From contig CP136062.1 in the NCBI GenBank assembly GCA_032622095.1, positions 2,228,001 through 2,292,000 on the forward strand: a stretch of 64,000 nucleotides of DNA, written 5' to 3'. Shown here one piece after another: positions 21,625-33,748 of this stretch (positions are counted from its first letter, which is position 1; each line of letters begins with the position of its first letter). Source of the stretch: Siphonodentalium dalli (Eukaryota > Mollusca > Scaphopoda > Gadilida > Siphonodentaliidae). The notes below the pieces were generated by a model. The model worked only from the letters and a program-made list of their open reading frames with translations. It ran no database searches and had not been told where the DNA came from. The position numbers were made by a program, and so were the translations under genes.

Positions 21625-24600
21625 CAGGAGCTTGGAATTTGGTCAAAACCCCTCTTTTATTGGCGGAACCACCACCCGGGACCAAAGGTCACGGAAGGAA
21701 CGAAACAGAAAATTGTTGCCACCTATTTTGAACTCAACTGTATTCCTACAAAAAATATATTTTCACTAAAAACTTTTGGTACCTCTTACACCTTGGATGC
21801 CAATCTACAACATTCCATAGGTATATTTTTCCAGTTCTTCGAAAACCTCACTTTATTTCGGTAATGTATTGTAAATTCACCAACGAACACAAATCTGCGA
21901 CACCTACATCACCCGTTCTAGAATCTGAATGACAAATGGCAAAAAAACATTTTTCCGGAATAACAAAGTCGGAACGAAATAAAATCGAAACCTAAATTTA
22001 AAGCCCGCGAAATTCAAAAATATTTGAAAGTGCGTGCGGTTTTCGAACTTAGGCGCCAGAAAACTTAAATCTGTTTATGTTTGCGTCATACTATGCTCGT
22101 TTTTGAAGATCTAATCCTGATGTTTTGTGCATTTTCCTGAAAAATGTCTGTATTTTTCTGTGTCTGCTGTTATCATCTCATGAAAATGACGACTACCCAA
22201 GAAGATATTCTTCATTTGACTGAATGGTAATTTGTACATATATTTCATATTTAATTTATTTCTATTTATGGCACGACCACCTGGTATTGTTTTTTTCTTC
22301 TTGTTTTATGTTCGTTATGTACAGGTAGGCCTATATGTACTACTTGACTTTGTAATGCTACTGGTTGCAATGATTGGTCATAAGGGGACCAAAACTCTCT
22401 AGCTCACTCTCTCTCTCATAGGAGCTTGTGTCGCGCTCCGTTGTATAGGCCTAAAATATCCACCATATAATAGTAATAGTAATCAACCAACTGATTACTG
22501 GTCGAATATCACGAAGTAGAAGAAAAAGATATATAGACTCACGGGGAGGCCTGGTATATATGCCTATGCATGAAGCGATTCCTTTGTGCGTTTTGGTGCA
22601 GATTCGTTGCCAGAATATCTTAATTATTTCCACATCAATTGCTGTTTTTTACTAGTTCTGACGAACAAATATATGTCTTAGTTGATGAGAGAAGACATTT
22701 TTCTTGAGTTAGGTAACGATATTGGCCATGCATATATAGAACGAGTGTTTAGTTTCGCGTAATTCAAATTTGTCAATGTAGGGTACAAAAACTCGCCATT
22801 AATATGCCAAATACAGTAACAAAATGTAATAAGATTCTTTAATGTAAGAGCACAAAATTAACCTGCGTATTCTTCACAGTATACGTTTTATTTGTGCGTT
22901 TGCAAGTTGTATATAATACAAACTGGTTTACCGAATAACTAGTTTATAAATTTGAGTTAGTGATAAACTCGCTAACATAAATTTTATTTAATAAGCAACT
23001 ATAAGTATTGTCAACTGTACCGGTACCAGGATCTATAAATAGTATACGTCACTCGTGACTCGTGTGTCGTAACGAATCAGCACCAAAACTCTCAAAGAAT
23101 GGCTTTATGCATATGATTATATAGCCTGTGCTCATGAATTGGAAATTCAATTTTTAAATTCAAGACAGCTAGCCACCATCGGCATTGTTTTTCTCAAAAT
23201 CAAAAATACCAAAAAAATATTAAAAACATTACTTAATGCAACTTTCGCTGATGGGGTCATTGTCACAAGGCTCCGCGATCCGATCACATTCGTAGCCAGG
23301 TTTTTTAATCGATCACAAATGTAGCCACTTTTCTATGGCGATCACATTTGTAGCCAGCTTTTCATATTCAGGCGAGCCTCAATAAACACGATCAGGTTAA
23401 TCTAATTTTTCTGAGTTGATGGATGAAAACAACTTGAATTTAGTTTTGATATAAGTTCATTTGTAACCTGATGTTTCGGATCAATGTCGTTGGAATGCTC
23501 GAATTATATTCCAATATAAGTTGATAAACGAAGTCAGTTTTGGAGCATGACGTCGACATTTTAGTCACGAACGTGATGACGTCATATTTCGGGCAATATA
23601 AACCACGAATTAGAAAAGCTGACTACGAATGTGATCGCCGGTGAAATAAGCTGGCTACACTGGCTACGAATGTGACCGTCACTGACCGGAGTCTTGTGAC
23701 AATGACCCCATCGGCGTAACTTTCATGGTCGATGAAACGAGTGGCTGAAATCCGACGGCGGCCATGTTTCTATGACTAATTACACGACGATCGCACCAAT
23801 GTCTCTACAGTCTCTAGCAATGATTCGTTAACTTTTTGATACCAATGTCATGACCCATGAACAATGTAACGATGATCGGTTCATCGACATATAGGCCTAG
23901 CCTCTCTAGGCAGTGTTATTGATTTAATTATATATGCGGTGTTGTCGCTGAAATCCGACGGCGGCCATGTTTCTGTGAGAATTCACAGCAAAATGACTCG
24001 TTCCCATCTATATGTCAATGTCAACCTCCGTGACAAATTTAATTATGATCGGACCAACACTGCGACCTCTTGCCCACGGTGCTAAATGATGCAATTTTGA
24101 AATCCAAGATGGCTGTTGGCGGCCATTTTATTCATGCAAATAAGCCCAAAATGACTCGGTGTCGTCTATATATCAATGTCATGATCGATGGACAATTTAG
24201 TGATGATATAGGAGCATCGACACAGGCTCTAGGCTGTGTTATTGATTAAGATGTATCTAGTATTATCACTTAAATCCACGATGGCTGCCAGTGGCCATGT
24301 TTTTATGCAAATGAGCCCAAAATAATTCGTTCCCATCTAGACGCCAATGTTATCATCCATAAAAAGTTCATGATGATCAGTGCATCGGTACGGTCATGTA
24401 ATAAACATGTAATCAGCAGCTATGTTCGAAATTATAAACGGTACTGTCATGATATCCGTCTCCGGATCATAGTTTTAAAGTTTCCGCATATTTCGGTACC
24501 AGTTCCGCTACTCAGATTCTAGAACGGGTGATGTAGGTGTCGCAGATTTGTATTCGTTGGTGAATTTACAATACATTACCGAAATAAAGTGAGGTTTTCG

Positions 24601-24817
24601 AAGAACTGGAAAAATATACCTATGGAATGTTGTAGATTGGCATCTAAGGTGTAAGAGGTACCAAAAGTTTTTAGTGAAAATATATTTTTTGTAGGAATAC
24701 AGTTGAGTTCAAAATAGGTGGCAACAATTTTCTGTTTCGTTTTTTCCGTGACCTTTGGTCCCGGGTGGTGGTTCCGCCAATAAAAGAGGGGTTTTGACCA
24801 AATTCCAAGCTCATGTG
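21625..24817. mobile_element. Mutator-like (MULE) non-autonomous element, long TIRs, 9-bp TSD
   Basis: Terminal inverted repeats of about 305 bp (21,625-21,929 and 24,512-24,817) are nearly identical. Both outer ends begin CA and share GAGCTTGGAATTTGGTC. The element is flanked by the same nonamer GTTCAGTCA (21,616-21,624 and 24,818-24,826). Long TIRs plus a 9-bp duplication is the Mutator-superfamily hallmark. The 2.6 kb interior has no transposase; it includes 'AAATCCRACGGCGGCCATGTT' type repeats (23,740-24,400). An 84-codon frame in each TIR is mirrored because the arms are copies. Confidence 0.85.
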
Positions 24818-25071
24818 GTTCAGTCAACGGTTCTCTGCACGCTCAGAGCTTGGCTCACTGTGGTCAAACATAGCCGCAATGATTGGGTTGTCAACGGACA
24901 CATATTACATGGTCTGTATGATCCATGTAAAACGCCAAATACACGATAATTACAGAGATTACATGCATGTGTGTATCCACCCTAACATGCGACGTAATTG
25001 GCTTATGTTATATTGTATAAACCTTAATACTGAACATGCCACGGGTACAGCATAATGATATATCGAATAAA

Positions 25072-25385
25072 TAACTGAGATATTCAGAAATTTTAAAAAC
25101 GTTTTAAAGAGCGTTTTTCTTTCATCCGAAGAAGTTATTTTAAATACTTAGTTTATATTGACTAAATATGTAACGGAGATATTCAGAAATAAAAACATGT
25201 TTAATTGAAAGAGCGTTTTTAGAGCGTTTTTTTTCTCGAAGAATTAGTTTTAAAGAGCTACCCCAAACCTGTATTTATTTCACCATTAACGGAGATATTC
25301 AGAAATAAAATAAAAATGTAAAGAACATTTTTTTAAAGAGCGTTTTTTTTCCTCTCGAATAAGTCATTTTAAAGAGTGACCATAA
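25072..25385 (+). repeat. ~100-118-bp imperfect tandem repeat, three units
   Basis: Each unit has GAGATATTCAGAAAT, then AAAGAGCGTTTTT, then CGAA.AA and AGTTTTAAAGAG. Starts near 25,077, 25,173 and 25,291. Confidence 0.75.
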
Positions 25386-25484
25386 ACCTCTCCCAAGACC
25401 TCCCACCCAATATGTACATATATACATGTATACATAATTTCGGGTTCTAACGATCCATTTCCGTTTAATACACTGTTTCTTTAT

Positions 25485-25680
25485 CCCTTTCATGACGGGA
25501 CATTAAAGACCCAGCTGTGCCAGTGTATTCTCTAATATATGCGAGTCTCCCATGGGGAGCCTTGCATATATAAGAGAATGCACAGGCTTACAATATCAAG
25601 GTAATGCATTCTCTTATATATACGAGGCGCCCTGTGGGTGACTCGCATATATAAGGGTTTTCGCAAAACACGTATTTTCA
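25485..25680. mobile_element. TTAA-MITE family pB-2, degraded copy
   Basis: TATCCCTTTCATGACGGGAC at the left, then two hairpins with loops TCTCCCATGGGGAGCC and GGCGCCCTGTGGGTGAC, and a GGTTTTCGCAAAA right flank. The terminal TTAA is mutated. Confidence 0.7.
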
Positions 25681-26376
25681 GCGCTATATCGACGAATTTG
25701 TTCGAAAAACTTAATCCAATGTATGTTTTGAAATGCATCTTACCAAATTATGTATATATAATTTTGGGGTCATGTCCGTTTATTCAGATAAGACATTGTT
25801 TTTGGCTATTAATCAAGTGTTTGAATTTTTCCTATAAATATTCTCACATTTTAAAAATTGGACCCACAGAAACACGCTAGAAGACACTGTCATACACCTT
25901 TTGGTCCATTTCAAATATTTTCTTTTGTAAACTTGTCAGTGCGTTCCTTGCCAACAATTCATACGTGAACGGATATCCAATACAAAAGAGTGGCTTGACC
26001 GATGTGTGGTGAAAGTGGAATATTTTTGCAAAAACAGGATGTCCCATTTTTGTGTGTATTTTCCTATTGTGGGTGTATCCGTTGGTTTAGCGTATAGCCA
26101 TCATCTGATAACAAATGACTACATATATTGGCGATGGGATTAAAAGTAAGTAAACAGTTGTCTTGTTGAGTTGCCGACGGTACGTTCCAAATGGGAAATG
26201 CTAAAATCGACATCATTTTAGCAACTGATGCATACTATTTAATTTATCATAAAAGTCGATATGAGCGCGCATTTATATGTTTACTTTTGGACCGACCCCT
26301 TTCATTCAAGTACGTGTTATTCAGACTTGAAATGTCATTGCACTGCTGTGTGTAGTGTTTCAATTGCTGTTTTAGT
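25681..26376. other. unassigned intronic DNA
   Basis: No gene or repeat ends recognised. Confidence 0.45.
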
Positions 26377-26821
26377 TTAAAGGAACTCAATCCGATTCGA
26401 TGGTCACCATATCATCAGATTCCAACAACAACAACAACAACAACATATTTTGAAATGCCCCTTCAGTTATCAGAATCGATTAATTGCCCAAAAATAATGA
26501 TAATCAGAGTCAACTATATTATAAAATTGTCCAAAACGTGTTATTTATCAACATTTTGTTCAACGAAATATGGCCGGATTGTCAATATATCTAACGCCAA
26601 AGCCACTTGTTTTTAGAGTTATCCATCTTCATCCGCAGTTTGGTCCGAGACCATCGGTTTGACGACTTTTTACCAGGCCGCCAATAACTACACATCTCGA
26701 GAAATAACGAATTACAAAAATAGATATCTAATCACTCTGAGCTTTGACTCAAATCAATTATTTTTACCCCCGAAGCCAAGGATATAGTAATTTGGGAGCG
26801 TTAATTGTGATTATGCATCTT
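26377..26821. mobile_element. TTAA-MITE family pB-5, second copy
   Basis: TTAAAGGAACTCAATCCGAT at the left; AACAACAACAACA tract; right arm ACCCCCGAAGCCAAGGATAT then TAATTGTGATTATGCATCTT. The right TTAA is lost. Confidence 0.65.
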
Positions 26822-29088
26822 TCATGTGAACCTTTAGGATCGGATACCGTAGAAAAATATCCTACGTTTGCAGTTCTCCAGCTTATACAATGTGTTGAGG
26901 GCCAAACGCCGTTTTGCATAAATCCCGGCATGTGCACAACTTGCAGGACATTTTTAAAAAAGAATTTCTCTGGATCACTCTTGTGAAAAATCTTGAAATT
27001 CACATATTATGTTCTTTGTATAAATAATCTGAACAATTATTAAGAGCAGACAAAACAATGGATTTTAAATCATTTGAGTGCTTGAAAATGTTGTTTTCTT
27101 TTTACCGAGAACAGTTACTGCTGAAATAGTAATTTCAACAACAACAATCCAACCACCAAATAACTTATTGGCTTGTATATATGAGAGGAAGCTTCATTTG
27201 TGTCATAATGTTGAGCTAATGGTGATTTTCTCAAAAGCTGTTTTCCGGTACCAAGAACTTTTGTAAAATAGAATTTTTTTTTCAAAAGTGCAGTTCATAT
27301 ATCCATGCTATGATACCTGAAGATCACGAGAGGAGACTTAGTTTTTCTTGATTCATGAAATTTAATGGTTATTTTGGATTAGAATGGCAACTACCCATAA
27401 CTAATGTGCTATATTTGAGAATGTTCATGCCATGCCTGTTGATCAGTGAACCATATGGCTGTGATGAGTTCTGGGTCATGGTTTCATAACTAACTTAAAG
27501 CTGAGCACCATATCTCTTAACTCTGTGGCCTAATTCCAGTTGATTGTTCCCTCCTTGGGTGGACCACACTGCATATCAACATTTGTTTTCATTGGGCTGG
27601 AATATTTGTGACTGCTTTATTCTTCGTTATAATATATGGGGGTATGATGTTATATTATGGTTTTACACAAGTTATGACCACTTACCTCACGGTTACATCT
27701 CCATAAAAACAGTCCACATGACAGTTAATCCTTATATTTATATACATTTAGCGAAAAAGCCACTTTTGTAAATGTATTTAAATCGAAAAGTGTATCGTGA
27801 CAAAACCAGCCCAAAATACTCCATAGCACCCTTGGCAAAAGTTAACAGGAACAATTTCTCTTTATATTGAAACCCGATGATTTATTAAGTCAATCCTGCG
27901 CGAGTCCAAAACATTACGCTTTCGTCTTTCCCAAACCTATGACGCGTCGATGTAATTATGAGGCTGCAGTTATGAGCTGTTGCGCGTTCACCGAGAAATA
28001 AGTGCAACTAGCCACGTGGGCGCCGACCAATCAGAATACTTGATTTAGTGATAATCACACTTAGTATGTAAATATACAATTATAACGTTAACTTAACTTT
28101 ATGATACAAATGAAGTATCCTCTCATAGAGCCAAGACAATAAACTATTTGGTGATTGGACTGTTGTGTGAAATTATTAAGCATTCTAGCAGTATTGGTAC
28201 GAAAGGGATAAAAAAGAAACTAATATTTTCAACCTCTTAATTTTCGAATGCCCATATCACATTATATACAAGATATACCATATTGTATACCATTTGGAAG
28301 AGGAACCAAAATATATACATTCTGCCGGAATACGGAACAGCTGTGGCATAGGAGTGTCCACCAAGTGACAGAAATTCTCAGATTCACACCAAGAATTCCC
28401 CGTTATTTACCCAGAATGCATAATATTTCACAACCAAGATATATAGTTATTATCCTCCCATTGAGAATAATAGACTGGCAGTACAGACCAGATAGAAATT
28501 AAGCACAGAACACACGTCGGTACCTTGACAAAAACAACATGTTCACAGTTTATTCGACCGGATAAGTGGATAATCCAATATTTTGGAGCTTCCTCATTCA
28601 AATATAATATGGAATATGTTGTATATAATGTGATCTGGGGTTTCGAAAAATAAGTGGGCCTTTAATTGCTTGAACAAGTCAAGACAAGACAATGTTCACG
28701 CCCTCTTAAGGTGTGTATTGACAAGCGTATTTGTTCATGTCGTAGGTGATGGAGTAAATGTGATTAAAACGTACTCGGTATTTGCGTACCTGTTTTGTGT
28801 GTTCTCTGTATTATCGGCCAGATGACACTATGTACAAGTCGGTGCCGCACTAACGTTGTGATTTCGCTCTGATCAGTCATGCGTTCAGAATCTGTTGTCG
28901 ATAATATACGATGTCGATAATCCGTAATTTACACCACGATCGATCAGGATTGGTGCGACTTTTGAATCCTGGCTTGTCTCGGTGATTTTTTTTTTATTTT
29001 GCGTTTAGTTTGGTTTGCGCACTGGCAGTCGTTGGCCCTTCGCCACCACGAAGACATAAACTTGTCTCCGCAGGCGGACGCTTTCATG
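26822..29088. other. 2.3 kb intronic stretch without recognised features
   Basis: I see no domain-bearing frame, no exon-like segment with splice sites in the lectin frame, and no transposon termini. It is the least repetitive part of the 20.5 kb lectin intron. Confidence 0.5.
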
Positions 29089-29489
29089 TTAACCCTTTAC
29101 CCAACAAACCGGCCAAAACCGGCCAAATAAAGCTTCAACAGCCTAAAATATCTTCGGTCTGTCTCAATAGAACCATACAAATATGGATATCATTGGAACC
29201 GGCTCCTTGGCCACATTGTGATAGTTACAGTTATACCCTGTGCCAATGCATTCTCTTATATATGCGAGTCGACCATAGGTCGCCTCACATATATAAGAGA
29301 ATGCATTGGCCTAAAAAAAATCTTTTTTTTAACACTTTTTACCATTTTTTCTTACAATCTTTAACAATTTTATAATTTTTAATGTGTTAAGCCAATGCAT
29401 TCTCTTATATATGCGAGGCGACCTATGGTCGACTCGCATATATAAGAGAATGCATTGGCACAGGGCCCTTCTGTTGGGTAAAGGGTTAA
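29089..29489 (+). mobile_element. TTAA-MITE family pB-1, complete copy
   Basis: TTAA at 29089-29092 and 29486-29489, ends CCCTTTACCCAACA. The GGCCAAAACCGGCCAAATAA block follows the left end. Two hairpins lie at 29,243-29,309 and 29,392-29,458. Confidence 0.85.
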
Positions 29490-29739
29490 AGTAGAAGGCA
29501 AATACGTGCCTTGTTTACGCTAGAAGACAAACACTTAACTTACCTCGTAGAATGTAAAATGCTGCAAAACGGTGCCGTTCGTTTTTGGTAACTGGACATA
29601 GCGAGGAATTGTGGTCACTAGATTCGGTACGATCTTACGATCTACTTGTATTAGCAGTAGGCTAAACGTACTTTTACTGTATCATAGCACATGGACCTGT
29701 TATCAGGCACGTGGCGACAGGGTGTCTCACTCCCTAGAT

Positions 29740-29890
29740 CATGCCATGAATCTCTACTCCAGCTACGCCCGTAGATATCATACTCAACTACTTCAAAACC
29801 TGGGACATGTTTGATGGTGTGACAGTGAATTCTATAAGGTTATAACATTGCTAAAAACAGTGCAGGTAATATATTTCTTAGTTAATATTT
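29740..29890 (+). repeat. copy of the 1,845-2,010 repeat
   Basis: ATGAATCTCTACTCCAGCTACGC, CTTCAAAACCTGGGACATG, TATAACATTGC and AATATATTTCTTAGTTAAT. Confidence 0.65.
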
Positions 29891-30116
29891 GTTTCTTAAT
29901 AATGTATTTTATTATCCATCCCTTTACACTACTTCTCATTGAGCAAAAGCCGTCACATGATAATTCGAGAAAAGTATTATACAATACTGGACTCCGAAAG
30001 TGTCAAGCATATACTACATGACATCACAGGAGTCCCGAAAGTCACATGGACTGAGTAATTTTAATCAAAACGCAAGATGGTAATTCTAATCAAAACGCAA
30101 GATGGATAACAAAAAT

Positions 30117-30740
30117 GTCATTATACAAAGTTGTGTATAGTATATACGTGTTTTCTTGTACTCACCCAGCTTGTGATGGAAAGTAATATGACTGTTAACA
30201 ACAACCTGGACTCGTACAAGAAAAACACATACTGTACACACCATTGAATAATAACTTTATACAATGTTGTGTACATTATGTGTTTCTTGTACTCGTCCAG
30301 GTTATTGTGAAAAGTCATATTGGACACGAGACACATACTCGTAGCGTCTCGTCCAATATGGCTTTCACTACAACTTGGACGAGTACAAGAAACACATACT
30401 ATACACAACATTGTATAACAACTTTATATCACTGTATGTGAAGGTTCCAAGCTCCAATATATTTTATATTATAAAGTTATTATATATATCTTTATATAAT
30501 AACTTTATAATATAAAATATATTGGAGCTTGGAACCTTCACATACAGTGATATAAAGTTGTTATACAATGTTGTGTACAGTATGTGTTTTTCTTGTACTC
30601 GTCCAGGTTGTGATGAAAAGACATATTGGACACGAGACGCATACGCGTAGCGTCGAGTCCAATATTACTTTTCACCACAACCTGGACAAGTACAAGAAAA
30701 ACACATACTGTACACAACATTGTATAATGACATTGTTATT
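30117..30740. repeat. cluster of foldback elements (TTATACAA... family)
   Basis: Repeated long hairpins with arms ACAATGTTGTGTACAGTATG then TTCTTGTACTCGTCCAGGTT lie at about 30,117-30,245, 30,250-30,425 and 30,560-30,735. A different palindrome (30,430-30,555; arms CACTGTATGTGAAGGTTCCA) sits between two of them, flanked by TATA. Confidence 0.8.
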
Positions 30741-30861
30741 ATCCATCCGTATGTTTATCCAAATGATGTCACCCGGACTCCATTATGATTTTCGGCAGTC
30801 CAATATGACTTTTCCCCGGATTAGCATGTGACGGCTTTCGCCCAATCAGAAATAGTGTTAG

Positions 30862-31451
30862 TTAAAGGGGTACTGTACGCCATTTTCATTAAATTTCCGG
30901 TGACAACAACGATCTAATATCGATAATATATAGAAACATAAGTAATTTGAGTCGAAGATGTATTCTGTAAACGCTCAGGTTAATAGGCTATCTTAAAATT
31001 TAATAATTTAAAAGTTAATAATTTGATATAAATTGAATTTATGACTGGAGCCATAAAATGGCGTCAATTAAATTACGAATTTCCGTAATCAAAACAGTAA
31101 TTGAGGGATATTGGATTGTTAAACCGATCGCACACACGATCGCTTAAAATATTATGATGATACGGGGAGAACACTCAAGCCACTCACTGACTAGCGACGA
31201 TACAATAACTTAAATGATTATATGGGACTAGTATGCATATAATATAACTTTTATTTGATTCATTTGGTTGAAAACTTTACAAAAATTACTCGACAACGAC
31301 AATTTGTATTTTTGCATTCCGGTAAATTTGTCATCCGTAACATGACTTCGTACTCAACAGACTTTCAAATAATGGAAAAATTGTTACCTTATTCTCCGAC
31401 TCGGAGACTTTAGAAACCAACAACAACATTTGGCGTACAGTACCCCTTTAA
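30862..31451 (+). mobile_element. TTAA-MITE family pB-4, complete, with internal proof of insertion site
   Basis: TTAA at 30862-30865 and 31448-31451 flank 582 bp with perfect 17-bp inverted ends AGGGGTACTGTACGCCA. The host sequence AGTGTTAG-TTAA-GGGATGGATA is found uninterrupted at 32,131-32,152, so the insertion and TTAA duplication can be read directly. No coding inside. Confidence 0.9.
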
Positions 31452-31517
31452 GGGATGGATACTAAATGCCTAATAACATGATCTTGAGGGCGTTACCATT
31501 TCCGACTATAGGGAGCC

Positions 31518-31590
31518 TCGCATGTATAAGAGAATGCACTGACTTACAAGGTCAAGGTCAATATTGTTATGCCAAATGCCAATGCTATAA
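31518..31590. mobile_element. pB-2 MITE fragment
   Basis: TATAGGGAGCCTCGCATGTA, AAGAGAATGCACTGACTTAC, AAGGTCAAGGTCAATATTG: one hairpin arm and spacer only. Confidence 0.65.
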
Positions 31591-31772
31591 AGTTATTATA
31601 CAATGTTTTGTACAGTATGTGTTTTTCTTGTAAGAGTCCAGGTTGTTGTGAAAAGTCATATTGGACGAGACACGCAGTGTCGTGTCCAATATGACTTTTC
31701 ACCACAACCTGGACGAGTACAAGAAAAACTCATACTGTACACAACATTGTATAATGACATTGTTATTATCCA
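31590..31772. repeat. foldback element, TTATACAA family
   Basis: Arms TTATACAATGTTTTGTACAG and CTGTACACAACATTGTATAA with inner TCTTGTAAGAGTCCAGG / CCTGGACGAGTACAAGA. Same family as 30,117-30,740. Confidence 0.8.
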
Positions 31773-31964
31773 TCTGTATTTTCATCCAAATTTTGGGAAT
31801 AACACTTTAGTGGTTATTTTTGGTATTTGTCGGCTCTTAATAAAACTTAATTCTCTATAAAATTCTGTATTTGATCATCAAAAAGCATGATTTGGAACAA
31901 TAAACATGGAAATGAAAAAAAAAACTCAACGCCGAAGTGAAACGTCTGCTAAATCTACCAGCGG

Positions 31965-32155
31965 GCGCATCACAATTTACCAATTCATTTCGCAATAGGG
32001 TTAATTTGTGACGTCACAGAGTCCCGATAAAAAAGTCATATTGCACACTTGGGAGTCCAATATGACATTCGGTAGTCCAATATGACTTGTTCCCGGATTA
32101 TCGCTTGGCTGCTTTTGCCCAATCAGAAATAGTGTTAGTTAAGGGGTGGATAATA
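31965..32155 (+). repeat. repeat containing the empty pB-4 target
   Basis: GTCCAATATGACTTGTTCCC, then GCCCAATCAGAAATAGTGTT and AGTTAAGGGGTGGATAATAA parallel 30,790-30,866 joined to 31,448-31,465. It is the uninterrupted version of the sequence around the pB-4 insertion. Confidence 0.75.
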
Positions 32156-32245
32156 AATTCTCTTATATATGCGAGGCTCCCTGTGGACGCATTGGAACAG
32201 GGTTTTCACCAAATTTCAGGAAGCTCGAGTCATGAAAGGGGCCGC
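32155..32245. mobile_element. pB-2 MITE fragment
   Basis: TCTCTTATATATGCGAGGCTCCCTGTGG, then CATTGGAACAGGGTTTTCACC and AGGAAGCTCGAGTCATGAAAGG. It corresponds to the fragment before lectin gene 1 exon (1,395-1,530), so it was part of the duplicated segment. Confidence 0.7.
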
Positions 32246-32389
32246 TCCATGCATGTTCACCGCCAATAAAAATCACCGTCAAACCTGGCGATCCACGGCG
32301 GACTAACTCCCGAATAAGTGCCACCGGTGTTGAGTGTTTTGCTTATCACACACGCTTTACATATTGTATTACATCCATTGTCTTTACAG

Positions 32390-32554
32390 ATTATACTCAC
32401 AACAGTCGGTTTGATGTGTGGTACAGAAGTGGGATCAAGTATAAGCAAACATGGCGCCAGAGCAAGATCCTGTGTGAATGTGAACGAGGTCATCTGTTCG
32501 AGGTTAAGAACCGAGAGATGCTGGATTGGTTGATCGGCGTTATTGCATATAATG
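32390..32554 (+). CDS. C-type lectin-like domain, N-terminal half (gene 2)
   Basis: It lies between TCTTTACAG and GTGAGT, 165 nt, phase 1-1. It encodes YTHNSRFDVWYRSGIKYKQT then WRQSKILCECERGHLFEVKN and REMLDWLIGVIAYN. Relative to the gene 1 exon only four bases differ, two of them changing residues (Y to H, I to S). It continues in frame from the PAN exon ending at 11845 and into the exon at 37167. The surrounding intron sequence is also close to identical to 1,733-2,250, showing a recent duplication or conversion. Confidence 0.8.
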
Positions 32555-32639
32555 GTGAGTATATGCTGGAGGGGGGGGGGGCAGGTTATTGTTAGAGTGA
32601 TTGATTAGTTGATCGCATTATTGTATATACATGTGGGTA

Positions 32640-32945
32640 TTGATGGTGGCTCTATAGTGCAGCAAGTCCTGGAACAATATATAGATCATGTCATGAATCT
32701 CTACTCGTCCCCAGTTTATAGCTAAACTTACAAATTTTTCGTCCAGTAAATTAGGTCTGAATCTCGCAGGGAGGTGCCAAGTGAACTTTTTTTTTATTTC
32801 GTTATAATGAAATAAGATTTCGAGGTATGATATCAAATAATATTTCGTTATAACGAAATAAGATATCGTTATATCGAAATAAGATTTAGATATAAAGAAA
32901 TATTTGATAATAGTGAGACAACGCAGTGTGTATAATTCATTGTGA
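32640..32945 (+). repeat. duplicated intronic repeat, counterpart of 1,795-2,282
   Basis: ATACATGTGGGTATTGATGG, the partial foldback ACTCGTCCCCAGTTTATAGC and TTTCGTTATAACGAAATAAG units follow in the same order as after lectin gene 1. About 180 bp of the 1,845-2,060 block is missing here. Confidence 0.75.
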
Positions 32946-33402
32946 GTTAATTAATTGGTGATTTGGCGCAGGCCTAGTTCTTACTCCTTACATCACATTG
33001 AGTCGGCAGCACAAAATTCGACTCCTCTCCATTGTTACTTAGCCTAATCCTATATTGGGATGGCGTCATTTTTTTTGTCTGGGGACCTATTGATTTATAG
33101 TTGTAAAAAGAGACCATATAAGCTCAAATTTGACAACATCTCTTGTTAATGCTGAATGTTCGTGAAATTAGGCCTAAACAGTGTGGGCAAGGAAACGCAC
33201 ATAAGTTACACGGTTTTGTATAAAAACACAACTGTATAGTCCATGATGATGGATTATGTCAGTTCATATTATAATTATCGATATAACGAAATAAGTGTTC
33301 AATATAATATGAATGTGAAATATGAAAATGTGGATTTCGTACAGTCAAATTCAACTATATAACTATAATTAGTTGGGATGTGACAGAACTGTTCATTTGA
33401 GG

Positions 33403-33633
33403 TACAGTAATGCCCTCAGTAATCGACTCCATAAACGCAGCAGAATTATGGGTAACTTTTCAGGATTTAGTCTGATTTAGTCGGAAATATAGCTTGTTGC
33501 CATTCATCAGAAAGCTCCCGGGGAGAGCTTTCCGATGAATGGCAACAAGCCATATTTCCGACTAAATTAATCCTGAAAAGTTACCCATAATTTTGCTGTG
33601 TTTATGGAGTCGATTACTAAGGGCATTACTGTA
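33403..33633. mobile_element. foldback MITE with TA target, Tc1/mariner-like ends
   Basis: TACAGTAATGCCCT is inverted at the right; arms of about 110 bp (AATCGACTCCATAAACGCAG, GGCTTGTTGCCATTCATC) meet at GAAAGCTCCCGGGGAGAGCTTTC. TA at both ends plus CAGT termini suggests Tc1/mariner mobilisation. A second copy is at 43,504-43,720. Confidence 0.85.
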
Positions 33634-33748
33634 TTTAGGGGATGCGTCCCGATCGCATCCTAACTTTGGCCAAATTGTTCATCAGAAAGAAATTTCAGAC
33701 CAAAACTAGGTAGAAATTGTTCTGGGACTTTGCATTTCCAACCACTAT

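Larger units (their letters stand above)
20536..24983. mobile_element. outer element split by nested insertions
   Basis: AGGGTGGATACACACATGCA then TGTAATCTCTGTA at 20536 is perfectly inverted ending at 24983 (about 33 bp). A pB-5 MITE (20,704-21,113) and a Mutator-like element (21,625-24,817) lie between. After removing them the outer element would be under 1 kb. No target duplication was resolved. Confidence 0.6.

Noticed and set aside
21571-24827. An 84-codon frame present at both ends of the Mutator-like element
   Set aside because: The two arms are recent inverted copies, so identity is expected; there is no recognisable domain and no splice sites.
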